Positions 15,050 through 24,859 of a DNA stretch of 32,967 nucleotides are shown here, piece by piece. The stretch is from Hyphomicrobiales bacterium (GTDB lineage Bacteria > Pseudomonadota > Alphaproteobacteria > Rhizobiales > Aestuariivirgaceae). The notes under the pieces are model-generated. The model was not told the origin of the DNA. It did not search any database and saw only the letters and a program-made list of their open reading frames with translations. The position numbers and the translations under genes were made by a program. The number at the start of each line of letters is the position of its first letter. The stretch's first letter is position 1. The stretch covers positions 1-32,967 of the forward strand of contig JANXRO010000359.1 of NCBI GenBank assembly GCA_025356765.1, written 5' to 3'.

Positions 15050-18000
15050 TTACCAGGCAGAAGTTCCCGGCAGCGTGATCATGTGGGTGGCGCCATCATC
15101 ACGCAAAGTGACAATGTAATCTCCATTTCCGGTGGAACTCACGTCTGGTGACGTTTCACCTTGCGTCGTGAAGCGGTGCGCAAACTTCAACTGATAGGTG
15201 GCCCGGCCGTAACGAATTGTCACCTCCGCCTCGGGCCAAAGGGCCGGAAGAGATGGCTTCACGCGCAAGGTGTTTGCCTCCTTCACGATACCTAAAATCG
15301 CTTCCAACCCTGCACGATACATCCAACCTGCCGAACCTGTGTACCACGTCCAACCACCGCGACCAGTGTGCGGAGCAATGGCATAAATGTCTGCGGCCAT
15401 CACATAAGGCTCCACGCGATATTTTCGAACGCCATCTTCAATCAGCGCGTGATTGATTGGGTTCATCATATTAAACAGCCGCTCGGCACGTTCGTGTTGA
15501 CCCAACATCGAATGGGCAAAAATAGACCAGATCACGCCATGAGTATATTGCCCGCCATTTTCACGAACTCCGGGCGGATAGGCTTTGATATAACCCGGAT
15601 CCTCTGCGCCCTTGTCGAACGGTGGCGCAAACAACTGCACCACCTGTTCGTCCGGGTGCACAAGTTGCTGGTGAAATTCTTCCATTGCTTGAAGGGCACG
15701 GCCAGACTCTGCTGAACCTGATATCACCGCCCAAGATTGAGCGATTGCATCGATGCGACATTCCTTATTTTGCGATGAACCGAGCGGTGTTCCATCGTCA
15801 AAGTAAGCGCGTCGATACCACTTTCCATCCCAGCCATTGAGTTCCATCGCCGCAGACAATTTAGAATGATGGATAGTCCAAGACTCATGTCGCGCTGGAT
15901 CGTTACGCACGGTAGCGCGTGCTGAAAACACTTTCAGCGTATGCAGCAAGAACCACCCAAGCCAAACACTCTCACCTTTGCCATTTTCACCAACACGGTT
16001 CATGCCATCATTCCAGTCACCCGTGCCCATGAGAGGCAAACCGTGCTCGCCTATCGCCAAACTGTGATCGAGAGCCCTTGCGCAGTGTTCGTAAAGCGTT
16101 GCTGTCTCCGCTGCCAAAGACGGTTTAAAAAAGGCATCATGCTGGCCCGTACCCACCGACTGCCCCTCAATGAATGATACCATCTCATCAAGAATGCCGT
16201 TGTCGCCGGTAACTTGAATATAGTGATCAACACAATAAGCCAGCCAAACTGTATCATCTGAAATATGGGTACGCACACCCATGCCCGTTGAGGGCAGCCA
16301 CCAATGCTGAAAATCCCCTTGCACAAATTGGCGTGATGCTGCGCGTAAGATATGCTCACGTGCCAGCTCAGGTCGTGTGGTAAGCAAGGCCATTGAATCT
16401 TGCAATTGATCGCGGAACCCATAAGCACCACTTGCTTGATAGAATCCCGATCTGGCCCACATGCGGCATGAGAGAGTTTGATATTGCAGCCAACCATTCA
16501 TCATCAGGTCAAATGAGCGATCAGGCGTTTTGACCTGCACGGAGTTGAGTGTCTGCGCCCAGTAGTATTTAACCTCTTCCAAAATATCGTTGGGACTTTT
16601 TAATCTGTACATGGCAATAAGCGCTTGAGATTCAATTAATGAATTTGAAACTCCAAGAATAATCGTGACGTCAGAAGATTGTCCTGCGGCTAGTTCAATA
16701 ACCGTTTGCAGCGCACAGCAGGGGTCCATTCCTGCACCCACACGATTTGAAAGCTTTGTCGTTGGAGATAGCCCACTCGGTGCGGCAAGGTTGCCGTGCA
16801 CTCCCAGGAATTCGCGCCGATCAGCCGACCAACTGGTTTGTTTGCCTTGCATGTCCACAAAGGCTACTTGGTGGCCATCTTCATTGCGCCACGGATTACG
16901 GGCAATCATTGCACCGGTTTGTTCGTCAATGGAAGTAATTACAAACGGGGCGGAAGCTGGGCGTGAGCGGCCGAGAACCCAGTCAGCATAAAATGTAACT
17001 GCGAGACTTCGAGGGGCGTTGCCCGAATTTGTTATCTTCAAGCGCGCTATTTTAACTGCATCCCCCAACGGTACCATCTGCAATAGTTCCATCTTTAAAT
17101 TGTGCACATTGCGTTCATAGACCGTGTAGCCAAAGCCATGACGCGTGACATGCGTGCCTTGTTGTGATTGCAATGGCGCGAGCATTGGTGACATGAGTAT
17201 GCCGCTTTCCATATCTTGCACATAGAATATCTCCGACGGCCTGTTACTGACCGGATCATTACTCCATGATGTTATTTGGTTTTCGCGCGCGTTGCCAAAC
17301 CACGTGTAGCCGCAACACTCGGCACTTGCATGAAACCCAAACTGCGGATTGGCAATCACGTTAATCCAAGGAGCGGGTGTGGGATTGTCTGCCTCCAAGA
17401 CAACCACGTATTCCCGGCCCTCTGCCGCAAAACCTCCATAGCCGTTGAAATATTCCAGCTCAGAAGTGGCAATGGGAGTGGCTGTTGATTTCGGCTCGAA
17501 GATTTTCCGTTCAACTGGCGCAATACGATTTTCGCGCAGGCGGCCTAACTGTTTGGCTAAACTGCCGCGGCGCGCATAGAGCACAACACGTGCAGCACTG
17601 ACCACAACTCGAAGCGTTTCTTGTGAAGTGAGATCTGCCCGCACCAAAAAGATTTGATTGGTTGCACGCAATGTGCTGATTTTGCGGACCAATGCTTCGA
17701 TCTCGGTGTGCAAATCTTGAACATAGGACGACATCCTATCATTAAGAATTACTAAATCAGCGATGAGACCCTTCGCCTTCCAATACTCGAAAGCTTGCAA
17801 TACCTGTTGCACCATCGAGATATCTTCAACTTCATCAATACGCAGCAGCAGAATTGGACGATCACCTGAAATACTCTGTGGCCATAACGCAGATTGTGGT
17901 CCCATATCTTGTATCATTGTGTTGGCGGGTGCGCGCAGCGCGGAATTTGTATAAATTAGATGACTGGCTAGGCTTTGATAAAGATTTGCCTCCTCGCTGC

Positions 18001-21000
18001 TAACACCTAAATGCCGCAGCTGAATCTGCGCCTGTGTCCAGGCTAGCATCTTCGCGCGGTCATAGGCGGTGTGTTGACGGTGACGATCCACTAAGTCGAG
18101 AACTGCATCGCGAGATTCCGCCACCACAGTCCATAAGGTACAGTGCATTTGTCGGCCCGCTGGTATCTTCATACGCTTGCGCAGCGCAAAAATGGGGTCG
18201 AGCACCGTTCCAACAGTGCCAGAGAGCCGATTATTTGATTCCATTGCAGCAGGCTCGCGCACCACACGTCCACGGCCAATAAAAGCTGCGCGATCTGTTT
18301 CATATTCCAAATCACCGGTGTCATCGCCATGGATAAGCAAGAACTGCGCTGCCCAGATCTTGGTTTCATTGGGTGAACGCCGACGACGAGTTGCGACTAA
18401 TGCGCTGTGCTCCGCCACAAACTCTGTCTCAACGAACATTTTCGAAAATACAGGATGAGCCTCATCAGAACTGGCAGGCGCAAGCACAAGCTCCGCGTAA
18501 GTTGTCAACTCAACCTCGCGCAAAAACCGACCGCGATTGATTATGGTAATGCGCTTTGCTTCGGCATTATCTTCAGGAGAAACCACGCATTCCATCGTTG
18601 TCTCGAAATTGGTGTCTATTCGCGCGAACTCGGCCTTCTCTTCAGTAAATGTTGCAGTATAGATTTCTGCCGGCTCCGCAGTGGGAGCAAAACCTGCCGA
18701 CCAAATCTTCCCTCCACGTCTATCGCGTAAATAAACGAATGTGCCCCAGTCATCCATAACACCATCTTCGCGCCAGCGCGTAATTGCGTTGCCATTCCAT
18801 ACGCTATACCCGCCTCCGGCAGCTGTTAGCATGACGTGATAGTGGCCATTGGAAAGTAAATGGGTTGTCGGTAAACTTAAAAAAGGTGCAGTAAAAACAC
18901 GTGGACTTGCCTTTGCTGAATCGCGTGCGGCGGGATTGCCCATCAGTGGATCAACATGTGCATAACTAATCGGCACGTCACGCGGCGCCCTTTCTTGCAA
19001 TAATAACTCGGCTGCCCGGATCATGGGTTCAGTGTGAAAACGTTCTCGCATTTCGCCGTCATTTACGGCATTGAGAATGGCCACAATCGTCATGCCCTGA
19101 TGATGGGCAAAATATGCTTGAACGACTGCCACGGTCTGATTTGGCGGCAGCCGTGACGGTGTAAAATCAAGTGCCTCATAAAATCCATAAATGCCGCGCC
19201 CACCTTCGTTGACAAGTCTTTGGTAATTCTTTGCGGCGGCAGAAGGCGATACCATCGCGGCCAAACCCGTTGCATAAGGCGCAATCACAAGGTTATCTGG
19301 TAAACCGCGCTTCAGGCCAAGCCCTGGCACACCAAAATTCGAGTACTGATAAGAAAACTCCGCATCACGCGCATTGAAAGCCGATTCCGAAATGCCCCAT
19401 GGAACGCCTTGTGCAGCAGCGTAAGACATCTGGCGTCCGACGATGCGTTGCGCTGTTTGATCCAAAAGGCCACCGCTCGGTGCACGCATCACCAAGGAAG
19501 GCATCAAATATTCAAACATTGAGCCTGACCAAGATAGCAAGGCAGCAACGCCGTGCACCGCTGTGACCGGGCGACCCAATCGAAACCAATGGCGCGTGCG
19601 AAGATCACCCTTGGCGATCGCAAAATAGCTTGCAAGACGTGCTTCCGAGGCCAACAAATCATAACAACTTTCGTCGCGGGCAGATTCAGTTACGCGGTAG
19701 CCAATGGAAAGCAATTGACGGCGCGGATCCAACAGAAAATCAAATTCCATTCCTGTCGCCAATGTATGGGCTTCTAAAGCCAAACTTTCTAACCGTTTGT
19801 TTAATGCAGACAATGCCAAAGACGTATCAAGGAAATGATTTTCAATTGTTTGGCGCACTGCATTGGCCCAATGTAGAACTTCTGTTGATTGAGCCGTGTT
19901 AATTCGTTCGACAAATTCCGTAGTGGCGGAAACAATATTACTTGCTTGAAGCGCAAATGAAACCAAGCGGATTGAAATCATCTCGGGAGTCTCAGCAGCA
20001 TCTTGCAGCATCACGCGAAATGCGCCAACCTTTTGCTCGAGCTGTTTGCGTAAAGGTCTTAGCTGGCGCCTGTCATTAGGAATTGCCGTCAAGGATTCCA
20101 ACAACAGATCAAGGGCGTCGCCAATACCATATAGACAAACACGGGGGTCTGTGGGCTGCATTGTCCAGTAAGTACAATAGTTGGAAAGTGCTATGAGATG
20201 GCCGGCGAGATTGCCGCTATCCACGGTCGAAACATATTTTGGTTCAAGCGTGCGCAAATCACTTGTGTCATACCAATTGTAAAGATGGCCTTGATATTTT
20301 TCCAGCCGACCAATTGTGGCAAGTGTGGATTCAATACGCGATACCGCATCGCCAAGCCCGATCCAGCCAAATTGATGCGCGCTGGCCACCGATAACAAAT
20401 AGAGCCCGATGTTGGTCGGTGAGGTGCGATGGGCAACAATCGGATTGGGTGTTTCCTGAAAGTTGTCGGGTGGCAACATGTTGTCCTGCGCAGTTACGAA
20501 TGTTTCGAAGAAACGCCATGTGCGGCGCGCCACCAAGCGAAGATTTTTGCGGTCTTCGGGCGACGACGCAAATGCGTTCTCAAGCACTTTGTTTCGGCTC
20601 ATCCATGAAGCAATTGCTGGCGCAAAAAACCACGCCAAAGCAAAAGGAACGGAAATGAAGGAAATGAAACCGCCGCGATAATAGATCAGCCAAACCACCA
20701 AGGCGCTGGCAAGAACACTGGACGCCATTAAACGGTAGCTTCCAACAATGCTATATCTCTGACTCGAAGCGCTCTGTGCGGCGGTGGTCCATTCTAAAAG
20801 ATTCCTATGGCTGATTGTCAGGCGATAAAGCGTGCGAACAATAGCGTCTGCCATCATTGCCGCTTGATGAGCGAGAAACAGGAATGCACAGATGGTTATG
20901 ACCGCAGAATGCCCAAAATCATCCAATAATGATTTTATCCGACTGTTGGTGGTCACCATTTTTTTTGGCAAAAACAAGGTTGAAATTACGGGCAGCAATG

Positions 21001-23482
21001 TCGGTACAAATAGCAACATAAAGACCAACAGAGTCCACGCCGCCGCGGTATAGCCAGGCAGGAATAGCCATCCTGCAAACAAGGTCAAGATCGTGGCGAT
21101 GGGGTTCAGCGTTCTGCGAAGATTATCAATCATCTTCCACATGCCGAGTGCAGACATCGACGTTTGCCTGAACCCTATCATCCAAGGCAATAATTGCCAA
21201 TCTCCGCGTGTCCAGCGATGCTGCCGCGCCGCTGCCACATCATAACGCTCAGGAAATTCCTCAACGACTTCGACATCTGTAACCAGCGCAGCGCGTGCAA
21301 AAATGCCTTCAAAAAGATCATGGCTCAACATACTGTTTTCTGGAATCTTGCCCGCCAATGCGGTTTCAAATGCATCGACGTCATAAATTCCTTTGCCAGC
21401 AAACGACCCTTCACCAAAAAGATCTTGATAAACATCAGAAACCGCAAAGACGTATGGATCCATGCCGCGCGAGGTTGAATAGATGCGTTGAAATGTGGAG
21501 CCATAGTGCCCTACAGGAAGAGACGGCGTTACGCGCGGCTGTAATATTGCAAAACCTGAGGTAACTCTTTTCTGCACCGGATCAAATACAGGTTGATTAA
21601 GTGGATGAGCCATTTTTCCGATGAGACGACGCGCAGCGTCGCGGGGCAGTTTAGTATCGGCATCCAAAGTAATAACATAGCAGATGGCTTCAGGTAACGG
21701 GGCAGAGATGAATGCGAAACTTGTATCCGTAGCACCCCGCAGCAGACGATTAAGCTCGTGCAACTTTCCGCGCTTGCGCTCCCACCCCATCCATCGGTTT
21801 TGTTGCTCATTCCATTTTCTATGGCGATGCAAAACGAAGAATCGATTAGTGCCATGCCGTTTGTTAAGCACTGCTATGCCATCGGTTGCAGCGCGGAGTA
21901 GTTCCGCATCAAGAGGTTTGGATTCAGTTGTCGAATCTGTCCAATCGGTTAACAGTGCAAAATAAACTTCGCCCTCGGCGTTTGAGAGGAAATGAACTTC
22001 CAGACGCTCGATCAACTCTTCGATGTCATCAAGAGACGTAAGCAGTGTCGGGATCACCACAAGCGTACGAAGATCGGCAGTCACGCCTTCGCGTAAGGCC
22101 AGGCCTGGGATAATTTTGGCGCGCATTACTTTGGTCACAGCAAAGTTAATCACTGCCGATGCAAATTCAGATGCAGGTGTGATGAGTAAAGCCAACAGTA
22201 AGACAACAATGTGTTGCGGCGAACCAGGCAGTGCCAACCCAAACGCTATTGTAAGCGTGATGATTGTAATTACGCCAATACTGCCGAGATATCCGGCGAG
22301 GCCAAGTCGATTTGCCGTCGACTGCAGCCAAGGTAATAAAGTGGGTCTAAAGCCCAACGACTTTTCGAAGTCGGGTCGCCCTGCGCCCAATAAATAATAG
22401 CCGGGCTCGGCCTCTTTCATGTCCAGAACGCGTTGGGCTAAAGACTGTTCGTCTAGGTGGCTGCCGCGAGCCAATTCCTCCAAAGCTCTACGGTAAAGTG
22501 TCCGACTTGAGAAATCCATCGCGCTATAAGTAGGATGCGTGCGCAGCAATTTGTCGACGAGACTAACACTATCAAACCAAATCTCCCAGTTCACATCAGA
22601 TATAAGACGCATACTGGTAACAATGTTACGCGCAGTGACGTTTGCTGCGCTCTGTCGGTGATGTTCGTCACTGACAGTGCTCTCTATCGTGCGCCCAAGC
22701 AGCTCTAACTTCATATTCAGCCAAGCTAAGGCTTCTGCCGACATTTCGTTTTGGTTGCGCATGCGCTGTATAAACTGAACAGCAAATGCGTCACTGACCT
22801 GGGGCTCGCCAACGCTTTCCAATATTTTCTGGAAATTTTGGCCCGGCTCATCGTTACTCAGCAGCGCATCTGCAAGCCCGTCTGCGGAGTCGCGTTCGTC
22901 CCGCGAATTCATAATGCGGCGCGAAATTCGCCTGAGGTTTTCGATGAGAATCAAACGTAAACTAATGGCTACCGCCCAAAGCTCACCGATGGTGAGGGGC
23001 TGAATTTTCTGATACTCATTCACAAAATCCGCAAGAGCAACAGGATCGAATTGACTATCGTTATGCGCAACATACGCCCACACCAGACCAAATATACGTG
23101 GGTGGCCAGCAAGATCGCCCTGGGCCAATTTCGGTAGTTGTCGATAAAATTCAGAAGGAAGATCAGCGCGCGTCTGACGCACCTGCTCTTCGACCAGACT
23201 ATAGTTGTCAATCAACCATTCCGCCGCCGGGGTTAGTACCTTGCCCTCAGCGACCGCGGCAGAAACATTTCGGTAAGCTTCAAGCAGAGTTCTAGCGTTG
23301 TCATCGAGGCGACGAATGATCGAGACTACGGGTTTTGGAGAAGTTGCTAGTTTTTGACTTTCAGCCAAGCTTCGTGCGTGTTGGCGGAAACGTTCGAGAC
23401 CAAAAATTTCTGAGCTAATTGATTCTAGCTGATCAAACGAAGAACTTTGACTCCACGCCGACCTGCCAAATATTTTTGTCAT
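15050..23482 (-). CDS. ndvB: Cyclic beta-1,2-glucan synthase (NdvB/ChvB type, GT84-GH94)
   Basis: A 2810-aa protein from ATG at 23482 (MTKIFGRSAW; GGAG about 10 nt upstream). An in-frame ATG at 23539 lies before the EcfG-type promoter and is rejected. The N-terminal about 400 residues are helical, followed by membrane helices (LGSIGVITIITLTIAFGLAL and more near 800-1000). The glycosyltransferase part has the metal-binding Asp motif (CYVITLDADTKLP) and QHRW (ARQHRWTRGDWQ). A glucoamylase-like region follows, then two GH94-type carbohydrate domains. The C-terminal phosphorylase domain carries GTGDWNDGMNRVG with its catalytic aspartate and HTGRGGWTWYTGSAGW. The enzyme starts, extends and closes periplasmic beta-1,2-glucan rings used in osmotic adaptation and host interaction. 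The length matches the family. No NdvA exporter gene is nearby. Confidence 0.93.
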   Translation of the reverse strand: MTKIFGRSAWSQSSSFDQLESISSEIFGLERFRQHARSLAESQKLATSPKPVVSIIRRLDDNARTLLEAYRNVSAAVAEGKVLTPAAEWLIDNYSLVEEQVRQTRADLPSEFYRQLPKLAQGDLAGHPRIFGLVWAYVAHNDSQFDPVALADFVNEYQKIQPLTIGELWAVAISLRLILIENLRRISRRIMNSRDERDSADGLADALLSNDEPGQNFQKILESVGEPQVSDAFAVQFIQRMRNQNEMSAEALAWLNMKLELLGRTIESTVSDEHHRQSAANVTARNIVTSMRLISDVNWEIWFDSVSLVDKLLRTHPTYSAMDFSSRTLYRRALEELARGSHLDEQSLAQRVLDMKEAEPGYYLLGAGRPDFEKSLGFRPTLLPWLQSTANRLGLAGYLGSIGVITIITLTIAFGLALPGSPQHIVVLLLALLITPASEFASAVINFAVTKVMRAKIIPGLALREGVTADLRTLVVIPTLLTSLDDIEELIERLEVHFLSNAEGEVYFALLTDWTDSTTESKPLDAELLRAATDGIAVLNKRHGTNRFFVLHRHRKWNEQQNRWMGWERKRGKLHELNRLLRGATDTSFAFISAPLPEAICYVITLDADTKLPRDAARRLIGKMAHPLNQPVFDPVQKRVTSGFAILQPRVTPSLPVGHYGSTFQRIYSTSRGMDPYVFAVSDVYQDLFGEGSFAGKGIYDVDAFETALAGKIPENSMLSHDLFEGIFARAALVTDVEVVEEFPERYDVAAARQHRWTRGDWQLLPWMIGFRQTSMSALGMWKMIDNLRRTLNPIATILTLFAGWLFLPGYTAAAWTLLVFMLLFVPTLLPVISTLFLPKKMVTTNSRIKSLLDDFGHSAVITICAFLFLAHQAAMMADAIVRTLYRLTISHRNLLEWTTAAQSASSQRYSIVGSYRLMASSVLASALVVWLIYYRGGFISFISVPFALAWFFAPAIASWMSRNKVLENAFASSPEDRKNLRLVARRTWRFFETFVTAQDNMLPPDNFQETPNPIVAHRTSPTNIGLYLLSVASAHQFGWIGLGDAVSRIESTLATIGRLEKYQGHLYNWYDTSDLRTLEPKYVSTVDSGNLAGHLIALSNYCTYWTMQPTDPRVCLYGIGDALDLLLESLTAIPNDRRQLRPLRKQLEQKVGAFRVMLQDAAETPEMISIRLVSFALQASNIVSATTEFVERINTAQSTEVLHWANAVRQTIENHFLDTSLALSALNKRLESLALEAHTLATGMEFDFLLDPRRQLLSIGYRVTESARDESCYDLLASEARLASYFAIAKGDLRTRHWFRLGRPVTAVHGVAALLSWSGSMFEYLMPSLVMRAPSGGLLDQTAQRIVGRQMSYAAAQGVPWGISESAFNARDAEFSYQYSNFGVPGLGLKRGLPDNLVIAPYATGLAAMVSPSAAAKNYQRLVNEGGRGIYGFYEALDFTPSRLPPNQTVAVVQAYFAHHQGMTIVAILNAVNDGEMRERFHTEPMIRAAELLLQERAPRDVPISYAHVDPLMGNPAARDSAKASPRVFTAPFLSLPTTHLLSNGHYHVMLTAAGGGYSVWNGNAITRWREDGVMDDWGTFVYLRDRRGGKIWSAGFAPTAEPAEIYTATFTEEKAEFARIDTNFETTMECVVSPEDNAEAKRITIINRGRFLREVELTTYAELVLAPASSDEAHPVFSKMFVETEFVAEHSALVATRRRRSPNETKIWAAQFLLIHGDDTGDLEYETDRAAFIGRGRVVREPAAMESNNRLSGTVGTVLDPIFALRKRMKIPAGRQMHCTLWTVVAESRDAVLDLVDRHRQHTAYDRAKMLAWTQAQIQLRHLGVSSEEANLYQSLASHLIYTNSALRAPANTMIQDMGPQSALWPQSISGDRPILLLRIDEVEDISMVQQVLQAFEYWKAKGLIADLVILNDRMSSYVQDLHTEIEALVRKISTLRATNQIFLVRADLTSQETLRVVVSAARVVLYARRGSLAKQLGRLRENRIAPVERKIFEPKSTATPIATSELEYFNGYGGFAAEGREYVVVLEADNPTPAPWINVIANPQFGFHASAECCGYTWFGNARENQITSWSNDPVSNRPSEIFYVQDMESGILMSPMLAPLQSQQGTHVTRHGFGYTVYERNVHNLKMELLQMVPLGDAVKIARLKITNSGNAPRSLAVTFYADWVLGRSRPASAPFVITSIDEQTGAMIARNPWRNEDGHQVAFVDMQGKQTSWSADRREFLGVHGNLAAPSGLSPTTKLSNRVGAGMDPCCALQTVIELAAGQSSDVTIILGVSNSLIESQALIAMYRLKSPNDILEEVKYYWAQTLNSVQVKTPDRSFDLMMNGWLQYQTLSCRMWARSGFYQASGAYGFRDQLQDSMALLTTRPELAREHILRAASRQFVQGDFQHWWLPSTGMGVRTHISDDTVWLAYCVDHYIQVTGDNGILDEMVSFIEGQSVGTGQHDAFFKPSLAAETATLYEHCARALDHSLAIGEHGLPLMGTGDWNDGMNRVGENGKGESVWLGWFLLHTLKVFSARATVRNDPARHESWTIHHSKLSAAMELNGWDGKWYRRAYFDDGTPLGSSQNKECRIDAIAQSWAVISGSAESGRALQAMEEFHQQLVHPDEQVVQLFAPPFDKGAEDPGYIKAYPPGVRENGGQYTHGVIWSIFAHSMLGQHERAERLFNMMNPINHALIEDGVRKYRVEPYVMAADIYAIAPHTGRGGWTWYTGSAGWMYRAGLEAILGIVKEANTLRVKPSLPALWPEAEVTIRYGRATYQLKFAHRFTTQGETSPDVSSTGNGDYIVTLRDDGATHMITLPGTSAW

Positions 23483-23521
23483 AGCGTTCGCGTCTCCGAT
23501 CCTGATTGGCCACGAGTTCAT

Positions 23522-23546
23522 AACGGACAAACAAGACAATTGTTCC
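23522..23546 (-). promoter_or_regulatory. EcfG-type promoter of the cyclic glucan synthase gene, exact match
   Basis: On the minus strand GGAAC (23546-23542), a 16-nt spacer, CGTT (23525-23522), 40 nt before the ATG at 23482. It also decides that start, because the longer frame would begin upstream of the promoter's -10. Confidence 0.7.
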
Positions 23547-23590
23547 TGCTAGCCAACGATGCATCCAAATGTTCTGTAATTTGACGCAAT

Positions 23591-23614
23591 AGGAGGCCAA
23601 TTGAGCGGCCTCCT
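23591..23614. terminator. Hairpin after the PRC-barrel gene
   Basis: AGGAGGCC and GGCCTCCT form a perfect 8-bp GC-rich stem with an 8-nt loop, 30 nt past the PRC-barrel stop and before the glucan synthase promoter. It lacks a strong U-tract, so it may be an attenuating hairpin rather than a full terminator. Confidence 0.5.
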
Positions 23615-23643
23615 GTTGATGTGCTTCTGACACTGAAACAATT

Positions 23644-24246
23644 TTAATTTATGTAACTGCGTACTTTCGGATCGTAAGTCGGAGCTGCCTTGAGTTGATC
23701 TTTGGTAGCGTCAACCACAAGCTTTATAGCATTGCCATCTTTTGTAATTTCAATCGAACTCAACATGACGGCTACGTCTTTGGTTCCCATCCCCAAAAAT
23801 CCGCCCACACCTAAAACCACGGCCTGAACACCATTCTCAGAAAGGATAAGGTCATCAACCTTGCCCACTTTTTCATCGGCATGACTATATACAGTTTGGC
23901 CAATGAAATCGTTGGCGCTCAAAATCTTTGCGCCAGTCATTTTATCGGGTGACACAAGAATATCAATTTTCGCAGGCGCAGTTGATGCGGTGGTTGTGGG
24001 GTCCACGGCGGCTTTGCCGGCTGCGGTTGACGCCCCATTCGTTGCCGCATCATCTGCACCCTTTGCGGTATCTGCAGAAGACTTCGGCGTGCCGTCTGGG
24101 CACTTTGCCTTGTCGACTACCTGCGTGCCGTCTGCGTTTTTCATCATACAAGTCGGATCTACCGCATTGGCAGTTTGAGCAAACCCCGTAGTTGAAAGCA
24201 CTAACGGTGCCAAAACTGTCAAAACTAGAAGTGATTTGTTCAACAT
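23644..24246 (-). CDS. Secreted PRC-barrel domain protein
   Basis: A 200-aa protein from ATG at 24246, chosen because GGAG sits 7 nt upstream and a signal peptide follows at once (MLNKSLLVLTVLAPLVLSTTGFAQ); an in-frame ATG at 24291 would lack this. A Cys-containing segment (DPTCMMKNADGTQ) and an Ala/Thr linker lead to a PRC-barrel at about 105-190 (KILSANDFIGQTVYSHADEK, VGKVDDLILSENG, GGFLGMGTKDVAV). PRC-barrels are small beta domains of uncertain ligand; exported versions are common in Hyphomicrobiales and often stress-induced. A one-mismatch EcfG-type promoter lies 44 nt upstream. It is divergent from the DUF3008 gene. Confidence 0.85.
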   Translation of the reverse strand: MLNKSLLVLTVLAPLVLSTTGFAQTANAVDPTCMMKNADGTQVVDKAKCPDGTPKSSADTAKGADDAATNGASTAAGKAAVDPTTTASTAPAKIDILVSPDKMTGAKILSANDFIGQTVYSHADEKVGKVDDLILSENGVQAVVLGVGGFLGMGTKDVAVMLSSIEITKDGNAIKLVVDATKDQLKAAPTYDPKVRSYIN

Positions 24247-24289
24247 TTCAATTCTCCATTTTTCAGTGACATCAGGCCACTGCTCTTTC

Positions 24290-24314
24290 AACTTTTCTGA
24301 ATGGATATGGTTCC
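24290..24314 (-). promoter_or_regulatory. EcfG-type promoter of the PRC-barrel gene, one mismatch
   Basis: On the minus strand GGAAC (24314-24310), a 16-nt spacer, AGTT (24293-24290) in place of CGTT, 44 nt before the start codon. Confidence 0.45.
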
Positions 24315-24336
24315 TCCAGTAAGACAGGTTTTCAGT

Positions 24337-24361
24337 GGAACCAACCCATTGATCGTCGGTT
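24337..24361 (+). promoter_or_regulatory. EcfG-type promoter of the DUF3008 gene, one mismatch
   Basis: GGAAC (24337-24341), a 16-nt spacer, GGTT (24358-24361) in place of CGTT, 36 nt before the TTG start at 24398. It is back to back with the PRC-barrel promoter. Confidence 0.45.
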
Positions 24362-24397
24362 TAAGATGATTAGACAGAACAACTACGGAGACTCATT

Positions 24398-24577
24398 TTG
24401 CCAGCTCAATCCAAATCTCAGCAGAAAGCAGCCGGAGCTGCACTCGCCGTAAAGCGCGGCAAGCAACCGAAAGGCAAGTTGCAAGGTGCGTCTAAGCAGA
24501 TGTACGACTCGATGAATGAAATTGAACTGAAAGAAATTGCGCATACAAAGCTCAAGGGACTACCTGAACACAAGTAA
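24398..24577 (+). CDS. DUF3008 family small basic protein (TTG start)
   Basis: A 59-aa protein starting at TTG with GGAG 8 nt upstream; no ATG fits. The sequence opens PAQSKSQQKAAGAALAVKRG and continues KLQGASKQMYDSMNEIEL, KEIAHTKLKGLPEHK, the DUF3008 pattern over its whole length (usual length about 60 aa). It is lysine- and glutamine-rich with no membrane segment, so it is a cytosolic, possibly nucleic-acid-associated peptide. The function is unknown. The family often accompanies stress genes, and here it stands between the PRC-barrel and YciF genes behind an EcfG-like promoter. Start-codon choice could hide this gene from automatic calls. Confidence 0.8.
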   Translation: MPAQSKSQQKAAGAALAVKRGKQPKGKLQGASKQMYDSMNEIELKEIAHTKLKGLPEHK

Positions 24578-24681
24578 ACAAGCTTTTTTTCGTTCGTAAA
24601 ATAAATAGGCCTTTTGATACGCCGCGTAAACCAGCGCTCACTTTTTGATCTTACGCCCAACATTTTTTATCAACATTTCAA

Positions 24682-24706
24682 GGAACCAAAGCGCGGCGTG
24701 TTCGTT
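24682..24706 (+). promoter_or_regulatory. EcfG-type promoter upstream of the YciF-like gene, exact match
   Basis: GGAAC (24682-24686), a 16-nt spacer, CGTT (24703-24706). The YciF-like gene starts 153 nt downstream, which implies a leader of about 145 nt with no gene I can see in it. Confidence 0.6.
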
Positions 24707-24859
24707 GTTCACTGACGTTCCATCGATTGAATTGTGCGACTAACAACTTTCATCCCATAAGTGCTTGCATCGTATCCGCAATGGTAAAAGTTCCTGTTGA
24801 CCCAATTTGAATTCAATGGACGTTTTGGATTTTAACACCCGCAAAAATAGGAGATTGAA

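Noticed and set aside
23483-23539. Longer start for the cyclic glucan synthase
   Set aside because: It lies between the -35 and -10 of an exact EcfG-type promoter; the ATG at 23482 has a GGAG site.
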